From Pimelobacter simplex (lineage in GTDB: Bacteria; Actinomycetota; Actinomycetes; Propionibacteriales; Nocardioidaceae): a stretch of 64,000 nucleotides of DNA. Position numbers and translations under genes: made by a program. Location of the stretch: positions 2,356,001 through 2,420,000 of the forward strand of contig NZ_CP096276.1 in assembly GCF_024662235.1 (NCBI RefSeq), in the 5' to 3' direction. This document shows positions 36,253 through 44,786 of this stretch, one piece after another (the stretch's first letter is position 1; each line of letters begins with the position of its first letter). The notes under the pieces are model-generated. The model searched no databases, was not told the DNA's origin, and worked only from the letters and a program-made list of their open reading frames with translations.

Positions 36253-36319
36253 CGGTGGTTCCTCCTTGTCGGTTCGGTTGGTTTCCCGAGAGTAGGTGCG
36301 CGTTCAGACCCAAGTCGCG

Positions 36320-36328
36320 TTATCCACA
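36320..36328 (+). promoter_or_regulatory. Perfect DnaA-box sequence
   Basis: TTATCCACA followed by GGGGCCGC, in the gap between the dprA-like stop and the 41-residue gene. Nearly the same extended sequence occurs at 56752 (TTATCCACA then GGGCCGCG). Confidence 0.5.
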
Positions 36329-36344
36329 GGGGCCGCTAGCGGCT

Positions 36345-37373
36345 TCATCGACGGGGAGCGGAAATCCTGGCTGCAAGGCCAGGACCCGCACTCTGCGGGT
36401 ACCGCACGGGGTCCGTGACGAAGGACTCGTCGAGTTGCTCGGCGCCGGTAGCTGCCCTGGCAGCGTGGGTCATGACGTCGGTGATGACGTTCTGGGCGGT
36501 GGTGACCATGCTGGCCTGGCCGAGACGGATGAGCTGGTTCACGCCGGCGGAGGCCGCGCTGCTCACGGGGCCAGGGACGCCCATGACGGGCCGGTGCAGG
36601 TTGGTGGTCCAGTGAGCAGTGTTGATCGCGCCGCTGCGCACTGCGCCCTCGACGACCACGGTCCCCTCAGCCAGGCCGGCGACGATCCTGTTCCGGGCCA
36701 GGAAGCGGGTTCGGGTGGGGCCGGCTCCCGGGGGTGCCTCGGAGACGACGAGGCCGCGTTCGGCGATCGCCTCGAGCAGTTGGGCGTGTGCTGCCGGGTA
36801 GGGCCGGTCGACGCCGCCGGGCAGGACAGCGATGGCCGGGCTGTCGGTGAGGAGGGCACCACGGTGGGCGGCCTGGTCGACGCCGTACGCGAGGCCGCTG
36901 ATGAAGGTGTGGCCCATGGCGGCGAGGTCGCGGCTCAGCTCGGTTGCCTGCTCGGTGCCGTAGCTGGTGGCTGCTCGTGATCCGACCACGGCCACTCCCC
37001 AGCCAGCGAACCCGCGCAGCTCGTGTGCTCCGCGGACCCACAGACCGACGGGTTCGCCCCCGCGGTCGTGGAGGGCACCGGTGCTGCGGAGTGCGCCGAG
37101 CTGGATGGGCCATTCTCTGTCACCGGGGACGATGAAGCGGATGCCCTGCTCGGCGGCCTGCTCGAGCACCTGGGCGGGGTCGACGCGGCCGAGCTCCTGG
37201 GCGAGGGCGAAGCCCCAGTGGTTCTCCACTTCGCCGGCGGCCTCGAGGTAGTCGAGGACCTTGCCTGCGCCGAGCTCGCTTACCAGCCCGGTGACGCGCA
37301 AGTCTCCGGGCTCGATGGTCCTGCTGAGAGTGACGCGAGCGAGACGGTCGGCGTCGTCGACGGCGGCGCTCAT
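36345..37373 (-). CDS. DprA/Smf-like DNA-processing protein
   Basis: 342 residues. The central Rossmann-like DprA domain is clear: GVAVVGSRAATSYG, FISGLAYGVDQAAHRGAL, TIAVLPGGVDRPYP-like AIAVLPGGVDRPYPAAH, and RFLARNRIVAGLAEGTVVVEG. DprA loads RecA on incoming single-stranded DNA. On a conjugative element it may help establish the transferred strand. ATG at 37373 overlaps the stop of the 54-residue gene. Confidence 0.85.
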   Translation of the reverse strand: MSAAVDDADRLARVTLSRTIEPGDLRVTGLVSELGAGKVLDYLEAAGEVENHWGFALAQELGRVDPAQVLEQAAEQGIRFIVPGDREWPIQLGALRSTGALHDRGGEPVGLWVRGAHELRGFAGWGVAVVGSRAATSYGTEQATELSRDLAAMGHTFISGLAYGVDQAAHRGALLTDSPAIAVLPGGVDRPYPAAHAQLLEAIAERGLVVSEAPPGAGPTRTRFLARNRIVAGLAEGTVVVEGAVRSGAINTAHWTTNLHRPVMGVPGPVSSAASAGVNQLIRLGQASMVTTAQNVITDVMTHAARAATGAEQLDESFVTDPVRYPQSAGPGLAARISAPRR

Positions 37374-37535
37374 GCCTGTCCTCCCCACAGCAGGTCGAGG
37401 TCGGGTTCGTGAATCACGTCAAGGCGCTTGTCGGGCGCGTAGGCCGCGGGCTCGGGCACCACCAGACGGCGCAACTGGCGCTCGGTGGCGCTGGGCTGGT
37501 TCTGGTCGATCGGGTCGGTGTCGTCGTAGTTCATC
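37371..37535 (-). CDS. Small hypothetical protein, 54 residues
   Basis: ATG at 37535 after AGGAGG (37544-37549), stop overlapping the dprA-like ATG. Reads acidic, Pro-rich sequence such as PIDQNQPSATERQLRRLVVP and ends DLDLLWGGQA. It lies between the DUF4192 and dprA-like genes in the same operon. Function unknown. Confidence 0.6.
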
Positions 37536-37548
37536 GCGGGGGTCCTCC

Positions 37549-38577
37549 TCAGCGGCCCGGGACGGGGCGGTTGGTGGCGGGCTGGGTGCGCGGTAGGTCC
37601 CGCTGCTGCTCGGGAGGCTTGGGAACGAAGGACTCGTCGAGCTCGCTCGCAACGTCACGCATCTGGGTCTGGTATCGCTCCCACTCGCGGGGGTGGATGC
37701 CGTTCTGCAGGGCGGAGGCGACGATGGCGGCCATGGAATAGGGCCGGTCGGCCGGCACCTGGTCGAGAGCGCACCAGGCCTTGGCTCCGTCGCCGTGCAG
37801 CCAGCTGGCGAAGCCGAGCATTGAGGCCGGCGCGGCGCGCACCTCCTCGGGGGCACGGCGGGTGAGGTCGTTCCAGAGGGCCATGTGGGAGGTGTGGTTC
37901 TCCCGGCTCATGTCCTCCCAGAACTCGTCGCGGGTGCCGATCGTCTCCAGCGCGACGAGCATCCGTGCGCCGTCGACGTCGGAGATCCGGTTGCCGTCGG
38001 TGTGGAACTGCTCGAGCCGGTCCAGCGCCCAGTCCCGCTCGACGGCGGGAGTGCTGTCGGCGGCCGCGGCTCGGGCCGCGGGGATCAGCTGGGCGATCGG
38101 CTCACGGTCGCCGACCATGGATGCGGCCAGTGAGGCCCTACTGGCGGCCGGCTGGGCGGCGCCGGTCAGGACGGTCGCGGCCGCGATCCGCTCGGCGGTC
38201 GACTGGGTCTGCAACCCGGTCTGGCCGGTGTTGAACTCGCGCCACCGCTCGCCGTCGGCCCACAACCGGATGTGGGTGTTGATGCCCACGGTGTCAAGGC
38301 GGTTGGACAGATGCTGGCTGGCCAGCTCGGCGCTGCGGCGGTCCTCGGTGAAGCAGAGGATCGCCAGGCGCGAGCCGGGGCGGGCGTGGCGGGCGTAGGG
38401 ACCGCTGAGGGCGTCCCAGACCTGCTCGCGGTCGGCGGCCGTCGTCGGCAGGTCGACTCGGGTGATGGGCAGCCCGGGCCCGAAGGGGACCAGGACGATC
38501 GACTCCTCGGGCTTGAAGCCGAGAACGTGCGGCACGGCGGCCAGCAGCTCGTCCGGGGACTGTACGACGAGATCCAT
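37549..38577 (-). CDS. DUF4192 protein
   Basis: 342 residues. N-terminal LLAAVPHVLGFKPEESIVLV is the hallmark of DUF4192, a family widespread in Actinobacteria and their plasmids; role unknown. The C-terminus (DESFVPKPPEQQRDLPRTQP) resembles the tail of the neighbouring dprA-like protein (LDESFVTDP). It lies 17 bases after ssb in a four-gene operon. Confidence 0.85.
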   Translation of the reverse strand: MDLVVQSPDELLAAVPHVLGFKPEESIVLVPFGPGLPITRVDLPTTAADREQVWDALSGPYARHARPGSRLAILCFTEDRRSAELASQHLSNRLDTVGINTHIRLWADGERWREFNTGQTGLQTQSTAERIAAATVLTGAAQPAASRASLAASMVGDREPIAQLIPAARAAAADSTPAVERDWALDRLEQFHTDGNRISDVDGARMLVALETIGTRDEFWEDMSRENHTSHMALWNDLTRRAPEEVRAAPASMLGFASWLHGDGAKAWCALDQVPADRPYSMAAIVASALQNGIHPREWERYQTQMRDVASELDESFVPKPPEQQRDLPRTQPATNRPVPGR

Positions 38578-38594
38578 CGGAAACCTCCGCGCGG

Positions 38595-38984
38595 TCAGCT
38601 GGCCTGGGCAGGGCGGTCGGCACGCTCGATGCGCGCGGAGACGTACTTGAGCGAGACGCCGACCTCGCCGAAGCGGTTGTCGACGACCACGACGTCCTTA
38701 GTGCGCTTCTCCCCGGTCTCCTTGTCCGGCCAGCTCTCGGTGCGCTCGAGGCCGTGGACGAAGATCGGGTCGCCGGATCCGAAGCTGTCGTGCACGTGCG
38801 TGGCGGCCGAGCCGAAGATCTTCACGTTGTGGGCGGTGGGCTCGTCGTTGACCCACTCCCCGTCGTCGTTCTGCACGCGCCGGTTGACCAGGACCCGGCA
38901 GCTGACGAACGGCTTGTTCTCGCGGGTGTAGAGCAGCTCGGGAGCCTCGGCCAGGTTGCCGGCGAAGGTGACGGTGGTGGACAT
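38595..38984 (-). CDS. ssb: Single-stranded DNA-binding protein
   Basis: 129 residues, one OB fold: TVTFAGNLAEAPELLYT, VSCRVLVNRRV, HDSFGSGDPIFVHGLERTE. It lacks the acidic DDDIPF-type tail of housekeeping SSB, which is common in plasmid-encoded versions. It probably coats the single strand during transfer or replication of the element. First gene of the ssb-DUF4192-dprA operon, under motif copy 5. Confidence 0.88.
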   Translation of the reverse strand: MSTTVTFAGNLAEAPELLYTRENKPFVSCRVLVNRRVQNDDGEWVNDEPTAHNVKIFGSAATHVHDSFGSGDPIFVHGLERTESWPDKETGEKRTKDVVVVDNRFGEVGVSLKYVSARIERADRPAQAS

Positions 38985-39028
38985 GACTTCCTCCTAGGCG
39001 ACTGCGAGACGTTCGGATCGGTCCCGCA

Positions 39029-39063
39029 GTCACCTAGGTCCCATCGGGGTCCGGCAGCGATCA
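39029..39063 (-). promoter_or_regulatory. Bipartite motif copy 5, upstream of ssb
   Basis: On the minus strand: TGATCGC, 20 bases, TAGGTGAC, TG. It ends 44 bases before the ssb ATG. The spacer ends GGGACC, like copy 6. Confidence 0.75.
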
Positions 39064-39110
39064 CATCGGCCGAACTTGTTCGGATCCGGCTCGAGCTCGT
39101 GCGGGGTTGC

Positions 39111-39527
39111 TCAGCAGGGCACCAGGTAGTCGAAGCGGTACTTGAAGACGACGACGCGGATGCCCTTGTAGGTGGTCCGCCCGACGCCGGAGAGGTGGTA
39201 GTCCCCGACCCTGCACTCCGCGCTGGCCAGGTGGTGGTTCAGCCGCCACTGCCGGTTCTTGAGCGCCCGGTGGGACTTCGTCGACCAGCCGCGCTTGACC
39301 AGGCAGCCGCGGAAGGTGTGCCGCATGCCGTCGTGGGCGTAGGAGGTGTCGAAGACGCTGTCGGAGGCCCAGATGACCATCCGGCAGCGCATGTCCTCGA
39401 CGGGCACGGCCGCGGCCGCGGGTGCGGCCGGCGCCATGCACAGGGCGGAGGCCAGGACGGCGGCGAGGGTGGCCAGGACGGCCCTGGCAGATGCGCCGCG
39501 GCGATCGCGGCGGGGTGAGCTGGACAT
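39111..39527 (-). CDS. Small secreted protein
   Basis: 138 residues. Cleavable signal peptide: basic start, hydrophobic core AVLATLAAVLASALCMAPAAPAAAA with an Ala-x-Ala site near residue 40. The mature part is about 98 residues with four cysteines, likely two disulphides, and many aromatic and basic residues. No family recognised. It has its own motif (copy 6) and is therefore expressed with the element's core genes; a surface role in mating is possible but unproven. Confidence 0.72.
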   Translation of the reverse strand: MSSSPRRDRRGASARAVLATLAAVLASALCMAPAAPAAAAVPVEDMRCRMVIWASDSVFDTSYAHDGMRHTFRGCLVKRGWSTKSHRALKNRQWRLNHHLASAECRVGDYHLSGVGRTTYKGIRVVVFKYRFDYLVPC

Positions 39528-39570
39528 GCGTTCCTCCTCGGTTCGGGCGGGACGCAGGCCTGGCCCCGCG

Positions 39571-39605
39571 GTCACCTAGGTCCGCGAGGAGGTCCGGGGC
39601 GATCA
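39571..39605 (-). promoter_or_regulatory. Bipartite motif copy 6, upstream of the secreted protein
   Basis: On the minus strand: TGATCGC, 20 bases, TAGGTGAC, CG. It ends 43 bases before the start codon, almost the same distance as at ssb. Confidence 0.75.
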
Positions 39606-39620
39606 ACGAGGGCGCAAAGA

Positions 39621-39659
39621 AGCGCCCCGACCGGCTCTCGGGTACCGGATCGGGGCGCT
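39621..39659 (-). terminator. Stem-loop terminator
   Basis: AGCGCCCCGA-CCGG pairs with CCGG-A-TCGGGGCGCT around an 11-base loop. It lies downstream of the minus-strand gene at 39714-40169 and just upstream of motif copy 6. Confidence 0.7.
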
Positions 39660-39713
39660 GAGAAGCACGTTAGGCGGAGGCGCCGACACAACCCTTGCCC
39701 GCGGCCGGCTGAC

Positions 39714-40169
39714 CTACCGGGCCGGCCGGCGCCGCGGAGGCCGGTTGCTGAGCTTCTGCGGAGGCGGAGGCAGGTCGCGGCCCAGCCGCCGGCGGGCGTC
39801 CTCGGCCGCGACAATCACCGCCTCCTGGGCGAACGCAGAGCGGGCGAGCATCCGGCCCATCTCCTGGCGATCGGCCACAAGCGCCGCATCGACCGCCTCC
39901 ATCGTCGACTCCGGCAAAGGGTGCGACCTGTTGAAGCTCCTGCGAGTCACGCTGACCAGGGCGGGATGCTCCTCGCAGGCGGCCGCGAGGTCGGACCGCT
40001 TCTGGGGTGAGCGCCGGGCGTGCAGCTCGAGCACCTGGGCGAGCCAGCCGACGAAGGAGCCAGGCGAGTCGGCGTCTGTGTCCAGGTCGGCGAGGTAGGC
40101 CGATCGGGCGAGATCCCACACCCCGGGCTTCCAGTAGAGCCCGACCCGGATCGTGGTCTGGCTCGTCAC
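39714..40169 (-). CDS. Hypothetical helical protein
   Basis: 151 residues from a GTG at 40169. Mostly helical, basic C-terminus (LSNRPPRRRPAR). The segment VGLYWKPGVWDLARSAYLADLD recalls centromere-binding or helper proteins found next to partition genes, but this is a weak impression. It is divergent from the ParB-like gene. The 311-base gap between the two holds a TTATCCCCA and a TTTCCACA, both near-matches to a DnaA box, plus the 13-mer described at 40449. Confidence 0.6.
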   Translation of the reverse strand: MTSQTTIRVGLYWKPGVWDLARSAYLADLDTDADSPGSFVGWLAQVLELHARRSPQKRSDLAAACEEHPALVSVTRRSFNRSHPLPESTMEAVDAALVADRQEMGRMLARSAFAQEAVIVAAEDARRRLGRDLPPPPQKLSNRPPRRRPAR

Positions 40170-40448
40170 CTGGCCACTCCCCTGGTCTCGGCCGCCGGCG
40201 TCGAGCTGCAGCGGCTAACACCAACGCCGCTGCATTCCCGGTCGGGGCCCTGCGCAGCCGTTCCCACCCTCGTTCGATTCCTTTCATTCCAGCCAGCTAC
40301 GAGGTGCAGCTGCGCCGCGTCGCCACAGCGGAGTCCGCGCCCGCCGAGGCCGGGTTATCCCCACCCTCGTCAGACGTGCCCACCTTTCCACAGGGTCGCG
40401 CTGTGGCCCGGCAGGCGTCGGCCCACGCTGGGAGACTAGGTCATGTCA

Positions 40449-40461
40449 GTTCTTTCTATTC
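40449..40461 (-). promoter_or_regulatory. 13-base element shared with the traA upstream region
   Basis: Minus strand reads GAATAGAAAGAAC. The identical 13-mer is at 47352-47364 before traA, and its first nine bases recur at 42126-42134 before the DUF932 gene. It is strikingly AT-rich for this DNA and lies 20 bases before the ParB-like start. Confidence 0.5.
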
Positions 40462-40481
40462 TACTCATGGAGGACAGCAGC

Positions 40482-42068
40482 ATGACCGACACCATCCAGG
40501 CCCCGGCCGACACCGCCGCCGACGAGGCCACCGAGGCCGTCCAGTCCGAGGAGTTCCTGCACCTCGACCCCGCCGCGATCATCATCGGCACCAACGTCCG
40601 CACCGACCTGCGGCCCGACCACAAGGAGTTCCGCAAGTCGATCAAGGAGCGCGGCGTGCTGGAGGCCATCACAGTCTACCGCGACGAGGACGGGCAGTAC
40701 GTCCTGCTGCGTGGCCAGCGGCGTACGGTGACCGCCGCCGAGGTCGGCACCCCCACCGGTCTGATCCCGGCCCGGGTCGTCCCCCAGCCCGGCGAGGCCG
40801 ACCGGATCGGTGACCAGATGGTCGAGAACATCCACCGGGCCGGGATGTGCGAGGCCGAGATCGTCGCGGGCGTGGAGCAGCTGGCCCTGCTCGGCGTGAG
40901 CGCCGCGCAGATCGCAAAGCGCACCAGCATCGACCGCCCGACCGTGAACGCCGCCCTGGCTGTCACCAACGCCGACCAGAGCCGCAACCGCCTCGACTCC
41001 GGCGACCTGACCTTGGAAGAGGCCGCGATCTTCGCCGAGTTCGAGCACGACCCCGACGCCGTCGAGCGGCTGGAGAACGCCAAGCGGTGGCGGCGCTCGC
41101 TCGCCCACGAGGCCCAGCGGCTGCGCGACGAGGCCGCCGAGCGCGAGGCCGACGCCGCCGAGGTCGAGCGCCTGCGCACCGAGGGCCTGCCGGTCCTGAC
41201 CGCCGAGGAAGTCGAGCAGGCCGACGAGGTGCTGCGCATCGAGCGGCTAGTCACCGAGAACGGCGAGCCGCTGGCCGAGGAGGAGTGGCCCAACGTCCCC
41301 GGCGCTCGCGTCCACGTCGTCAAGGAGTGGGTCTACCCCGAGGACGAGTACGACAAGGAGAGCGAGGACGGCAGCGACGAGGAGAGCGAGGACTACGAGC
41401 CCGCCGAGCCCTACCAGCAGTACGTGCCGGTCTGGGTCGTGACCGACCTCGCCGCCTCCGGCCTGCGTCGTCGCGGCGGCTCCGGCAGCAGCACCGCCGA
41501 CAGCAGCGACGAGGGCGAGAACGAGGAGGAGGCCGAGGCGCAGCGCGAGCAGCAGCGCCAAGAGCGCCGCCGCGTGATTGCCAACAACAAGGCGTGGGCG
41601 AGCGCGGAGACGGTGCGGCGCGAGTGGCTGGCCGGGTTCGTGGCCCGCAAGACCGCCCCGAAGGGAGCCGAGGCCCTGATCTGCGAGGCCGTCGTCACCG
41701 GCCACCACTCGCTGAGCAAGGCCATGGACCACCGCCACCCGATGCTCTTCACCCTGCTCGGGGTCGAGCGGCCGACCGGCTACTACGGCGCTGGCCACTA
41801 CGAGTGCCGCAAGATCGCCACCAACGCGGGCACGCCGAAGGCCGCGACCATGACCACGCTCGCGGCGGTCGTCGCGGCGTGGGAGGCGACGACCGGCAAG
41901 CACTCGTGGCGCAACCCGAGCGCGTTGGATGCCCGCGTGCTCGGCGCGCTCGTGGAGTGGGGCTACCAGCCCAGCGAGGTCGAGCGGATCCTCCTCGGCG
42001 AGGAGCAGCAGCCGACCACCGAGGACGCCGACGACAACGCCGACGAGGCCAGCGACAGCGCCGCCTGA
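40482..42068 (+). CDS. ParB-like protein
   Basis: 528 residues from the ATG with GGAGGA 8 or so bases upstream. N-terminal ParB/Srx domain (LHLDPAAIIIGTNVRTDLRP, VLLRGQRRTVTAAE, GDQMVENIHRAGM) and a helix-turn-helix (LLGVSAAQIAKRTSIDRPTVNAAL). The middle is acidic low-complexity and the C-terminal third is helical and unlike chromosomal ParB. No ParA gene is nearby. It may act in partition, plasmid-like copy control or gene regulation of the element. Confidence 0.82.
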   Translation: MTDTIQAPADTAADEATEAVQSEEFLHLDPAAIIIGTNVRTDLRPDHKEFRKSIKERGVLEAITVYRDEDGQYVLLRGQRRTVTAAEVGTPTGLIPARVVPQPGEADRIGDQMVENIHRAGMCEAEIVAGVEQLALLGVSAAQIAKRTSIDRPTVNAALAVTNADQSRNRLDSGDLTLEEAAIFAEFEHDPDAVERLENAKRWRRSLAHEAQRLRDEAAEREADAAEVERLRTEGLPVLTAEEVEQADEVLRIERLVTENGEPLAEEEWPNVPGARVHVVKEWVYPEDEYDKESEDGSDEESEDYEPAEPYQQYVPVWVVTDLAASGLRRRGGSGSSTADSSDEGENEEEAEAQREQQRQERRRVIANNKAWASAETVRREWLAGFVARKTAPKGAEALICEAVVTGHHSLSKAMDHRHPMLFTLLGVERPTGYYGAGHYECRKIATNAGTPKAATMTTLAAVVAAWEATTGKHSWRNPSALDARVLGALVEWGYQPSEVERILLGEEQQPTTEDADDNADEASDSAA

Positions 42069-42088
42069 TCCGTCACCCCTCCCCCACC

Positions 42089-42122
42089 TGAGGGCGGTTT
42101 TCCCTGTGGAGAACCGCCCTCA
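42089..42122 (+). terminator. Stem-loop terminator after the ParB-like gene
   Basis: TGAGGGCGGTT pairs perfectly with AACCGCCCTCA over a 12-base loop, 20 bases after the stop. Confidence 0.75.
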
Positions 42123-42125
42123 GTG

Positions 42126-42134
42126 GAATAGAAA
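42126..42134 (+). promoter_or_regulatory. Partial copy of the shared 13-mer before DUF932
   Basis: GAATAGAAA, followed by CCATAGAATGAAC, so the GAAC end is present but displaced. TAGAAT within it could serve as a -10 box. The DUF932 gene starts 50 bases downstream. Confidence 0.4.
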
Positions 42135-42184
42135 CCATAGAATGAACTCAGTTCGTTTGACCCGCTACCCGGGAGGACCCCGAC

Positions 42185-43210
42185 ATGTCACACGAGATCG
42201 AGACCCACCAGGCGCCGCAGGCGCCGCAGGGGCCGCTGGCCGCTGCCGTCTTCGCCCGCAAGGACGCCTGGCACCGCCTGGGCGTCACCGTCCGCGACCG
42301 CGCGTTCACCGCCGAGGAGGCCATGCGGCTCGGTCACCTGGGTGGCTGGGACGTCCGCAAGTTGCCGCTCACCACTGCCGAGGTGAGTGAGGGCGGCGTC
42401 ACCGCGATCGAGGTCCCCGGCTTCGCCACGGTGCGCACCAACCCGTTCACCGGCGAGCCCGAGGCGCTCGGCGTCGTGGGTGGCGGCTACACGCCGCTGC
42501 AGAACGAGGACCACGCCGAGTTCCTGAACCTGCTGGCCGACGAGTCTGGCGCGATCTTCGACACCGCCGGGTCGCTGCGCGGCGGTCGGCAGGTGTTCAT
42601 CACCATGCAGCTGCCGGACTCGCTCACGGTCGGCGGCACCGACCGCGTCGACCTCAACATCGCCGCGCTCAACAGCCACGACGGGTCCAGCGCGTTCCGC
42701 ATCCTCGTCACCCCGGTACGCGTCGTGTGCGCGAACACCCAGAGCGCGGCCCTGCGCAACCACGAGTCGTCGTTCTCGATCCGCCACACCCGCAACGCCA
42801 AGGCCGCCGTGCAGGCCGCCCGCGACGCGCTCGGGCTGACGTTCTCCTACGTGGACGCGTTCCAGGTCGAGGCCGAGGCGCTGATCCAGCAGACCATGAC
42901 CGACGCCGCGTTCGACGCCCTGATCGACGCCACGTTCGGCAAGGCCGAGGCCAACGCCACCAAGCGGGTCCGCGAGACCGAGCGCCGCCGCCGCTCCCGG
43001 TTGCACTGGCTGTTCGCCGACGCCGACACGCAGGCCGGCATCCGCGACACCGCGTGGGCCGGCTACCAGGCCGTGGCCGAGTACGTCGACCACTACGCCC
43101 CGGTCCGCACCAAGGGCGACGAGCACGCCGCCCGGGCCACACGGGTGCTCACCAGCGACGACCCCGACCGGATCAAGCGCCGCGCCTGGACCGCGCTCGC
43201 CCCGGCCTGA
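42185..43210 (+). CDS. DUF932 (phage/plasmid-like TIGR03299) protein
   Basis: 341 residues. AWHRLGVTV, LGVVGGGYTPLQNEDHAEFLNLL, VFITMQLPDS and LVTPVRVVCANTQSAAL match the DUF932 family, which is common on actinobacterial plasmids and phages. Function is not established. It has its own upstream region with the partial 13-mer. Confidence 0.87.
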   Translation: MSHEIETHQAPQAPQGPLAAAVFARKDAWHRLGVTVRDRAFTAEEAMRLGHLGGWDVRKLPLTTAEVSEGGVTAIEVPGFATVRTNPFTGEPEALGVVGGGYTPLQNEDHAEFLNLLADESGAIFDTAGSLRGGRQVFITMQLPDSLTVGGTDRVDLNIAALNSHDGSSAFRILVTPVRVVCANTQSAALRNHESSFSIRHTRNAKAAVQAARDALGLTFSYVDAFQVEAEALIQQTMTDAAFDALIDATFGKAEANATKRVRETERRRRSRLHWLFADADTQAGIRDTAWAGYQAVAEYVDHYAPVRTKGDEHAARATRVLTSDDPDRIKRRAWTALAPA

Positions 43211-43227
43211 CCGCCCTGCCAATTCCT

Positions 43228-43267
43228 CCGGTGGCGGGCTGAGACCCCGAGTCCGGCCCGCCACCGG
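43228..43267 (+). terminator. Stem-loop after the DUF932 gene
   Basis: CCGGTGGCGGGC pairs perfectly with GCCCGCCACCGG over a 16-base loop, 18 bases after the stop. It separates DUF932 from the small-gene operon. Confidence 0.72.
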
Positions 43268-43286
43268 CCCAACCGAAGGAGGAGCC

Positions 43287-43583
43287 ATGACCGACACGAC
43301 CACCACCGCCAGCGCCGCACAGACGACGCCCGACAGCACACCGGTGGAGTGGCACGCCGCAGACGCCGACGACCGCTGGCCGGGACGCTGGACCGCGCAC
43401 ACCGCCAGCGCCCACGCGCACGGGCGCATCTACCTGATCCGGATCACCCCCGGCGACTGTGTGACCTACCTCGCGCCGGGGTTCTACGCCGACATCGACG
43501 GCGGCTACGGCCAGCGCTGGGGCATGCGCACCGCCACCCTCGACGAGGCCAAGCGCCGCGCAGTCGAGGACGTGCTGCGATGA
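43287..43583 (+). CDS. Hypothetical protein, 98 residues
   Basis: ATG after AAGGAGG. GRIYLIRITPGDCVTYLAPG and GFYADIDGGYGQRWGMRTAT suggest a small beta domain. First of five tightly overlapping small genes (43287-44725). Function unknown. Confidence 0.62.
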   Translation: MTDTTTTASAAQTTPDSTPVEWHAADADDRWPGRWTAHTASAHAHGRIYLIRITPGDCVTYLAPGFYADIDGGYGQRWGMRTATLDEAKRRAVEDVLR

Positions 43584-43831
43584 GCCAGCCGACCGCCACC
43601 GCTGCCGACGTCGCGGCCAGCGCCGACCCCACCGAAGACCGGGACCGGCGCTCCCTCAGCGAGGCGGCCTGCGACCTGATCGTCATCGAGCACCGGCTGC
43701 GCGACGTGCGCCGCTGGACCCCCGAGACCGCCCGCACCCACCTGGACGCGGCCCTGTCCAGCGTCGCCACTGCGCTGGACGCCCTGCACGCCGAGCACAC
43801 CCACCGCACCACCGAACAGGAGCAGTCATGA
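43580..43831 (+). CDS. Hypothetical protein, 83 residues
   Basis: ATG overlaps the previous stop (ATGA). Helical: LSEAACDLIVIEHRLRDVRR and TARTHLDAALSSVATALDAL form an antiparallel helix pair by eye. Function unknown. Confidence 0.58.
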   Translation: MSQPTATAADVAASADPTEDRDRRSLSEAACDLIVIEHRLRDVRRWTPETARTHLDAALSSVATALDALHAEHTHRTTEQEQS

Positions 43832-44130
43832 CCAAGCACGACGCAGCTGCAACCACGACCGTGATCAGCGAGCGCGACCAGCGCCGCATCCTCGCCGCCA
43901 TGACCGCGATGCCCTACGCCGCCACCGAGCGCGTCCCCAAGCCCTGGACTGCGATGCGTGAGCCCGTCACCGCCGACGCAGTCGTGGCCTTCCTGGAGGG
44001 CCTCGCGGATGTCCTGGGCGAGGTCGCCGCCGAGAGCGACAAGCACCGACGCCGCCTGTTCTCCCTCGAGGCCGACGTGGAGGCGTTCCGCCGCCTCATC
44101 GGCACCGAACCCGCCGAGGTGACCCCGTGA
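43828..44130 (+). CDS. Hypothetical protein, 100 residues
   Basis: ATG overlaps the previous stop. ERDQRRILAAMTAMPYAATE and VVAFLEGLADVLGEVAAESDKH; mostly helical. No family recognised. Confidence 0.58.
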   Translation: MTKHDAAATTTVISERDQRRILAAMTAMPYAATERVPKPWTAMREPVTADAVVAFLEGLADVLGEVAAESDKHRRRLFSLEADVEAFRRLIGTEPAEVTP

Positions 44131-44378
44131 GCGCGCACATCGAGTGGCTGGCAGCCCGAGAGACGAGCGTCCAGGTGTTCACCCCCGGCGAGGACTGGGT
44201 GGGTGCCGGTGAACACCGCCAGCCAGTCTTGACGCTGGCCGGTGACGACGTGATCGCGATCCAGGGCACACCCGCCGAGTTGCGGGCGCTGGCCGCCCGG
44301 ATCACCGCCGTGGCGACCGCCGCATCCGGGCGGCTCGACCTCGCCGCCGCGACCGCGCGGGAGAACCAGCCAGCATGA
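44127..44378 (+). CDS. Hypothetical protein, 83 residues
   Basis: GTG overlaps the previous stop. Short beta strands followed by a helix (GTPAELRALAARITAVATAA). No family recognised; coupled to its neighbours. Confidence 0.55.
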   Translation: MSAHIEWLAARETSVQVFTPGEDWVGAGEHRQPVLTLAGDDVIAIQGTPAELRALAARITAVATAASGRLDLAAATARENQPA

Positions 44379-44725
44379 GCGACGACGCTGCGCTCCGCGC
44401 CCTGGAGGCCCGCGCAACCCCCGGCCCGTGGACTCCGGACGGTGACAAGATCCGCGCCACCGCCGCCGACGCCCTGATTCCCGACAACATTCTCGTGGCC
44501 TACTACACCGGCCATCACCACCGGCTCGGCCTCAAGACCACCGGCCACGCCGCCGATGTCGAGTTCATGGCCGCCGCCCTCGACGCACTCCCCGACCGGC
44601 TTGACCGACTCGACCGCATCCGCGACCTGCACGCCAAGTGGGGCGAGCAGTCGCCCGAGGACGCTGACGGCTACCTCGACTTGTGGGAGACGCTCGGTCG
44701 GCTCCTCGACGGTGACCCAGCCTGA
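44375..44725 (+). CDS. Hypothetical protein, Ea22-like N-terminus
   Basis: 116 residues. The start ALRALEARATPGPWTPDGDK fits the short motif (LE..ATPGPW) seen in phage Ea22-like and many plasmid-borne hypothetical proteins. EFMAAALDALPDRLDRLDRI is a second typical segment. Last gene of the small operon before a strong terminator. Confidence 0.65.
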   Translation: MSDDAALRALEARATPGPWTPDGDKIRATAADALIPDNILVAYYTGHHHRLGLKTTGHAADVEFMAAALDALPDRLDRLDRIRDLHAKWGEQSPEDADGYLDLWETLGRLLDGDPA

Positions 44726-44736
44726 CCAACAACCGC

Positions 44737-44772
44737 AAGGCCGCCCGCACCATCGCCGGTGCGGGCGGCCTT
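44737..44772. terminator. Bidirectional stem-loop terminator
   Basis: AAGGCCGCCCGCAC pairs perfectly with GTGCGGGCGGCCTT over an 8-base loop. It lies between convergent operons (44725 plus strand, 44787 minus strand) and can serve both. Confidence 0.85.
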
Positions 44773-44786
44773 CTGCGTCGGGCTGG

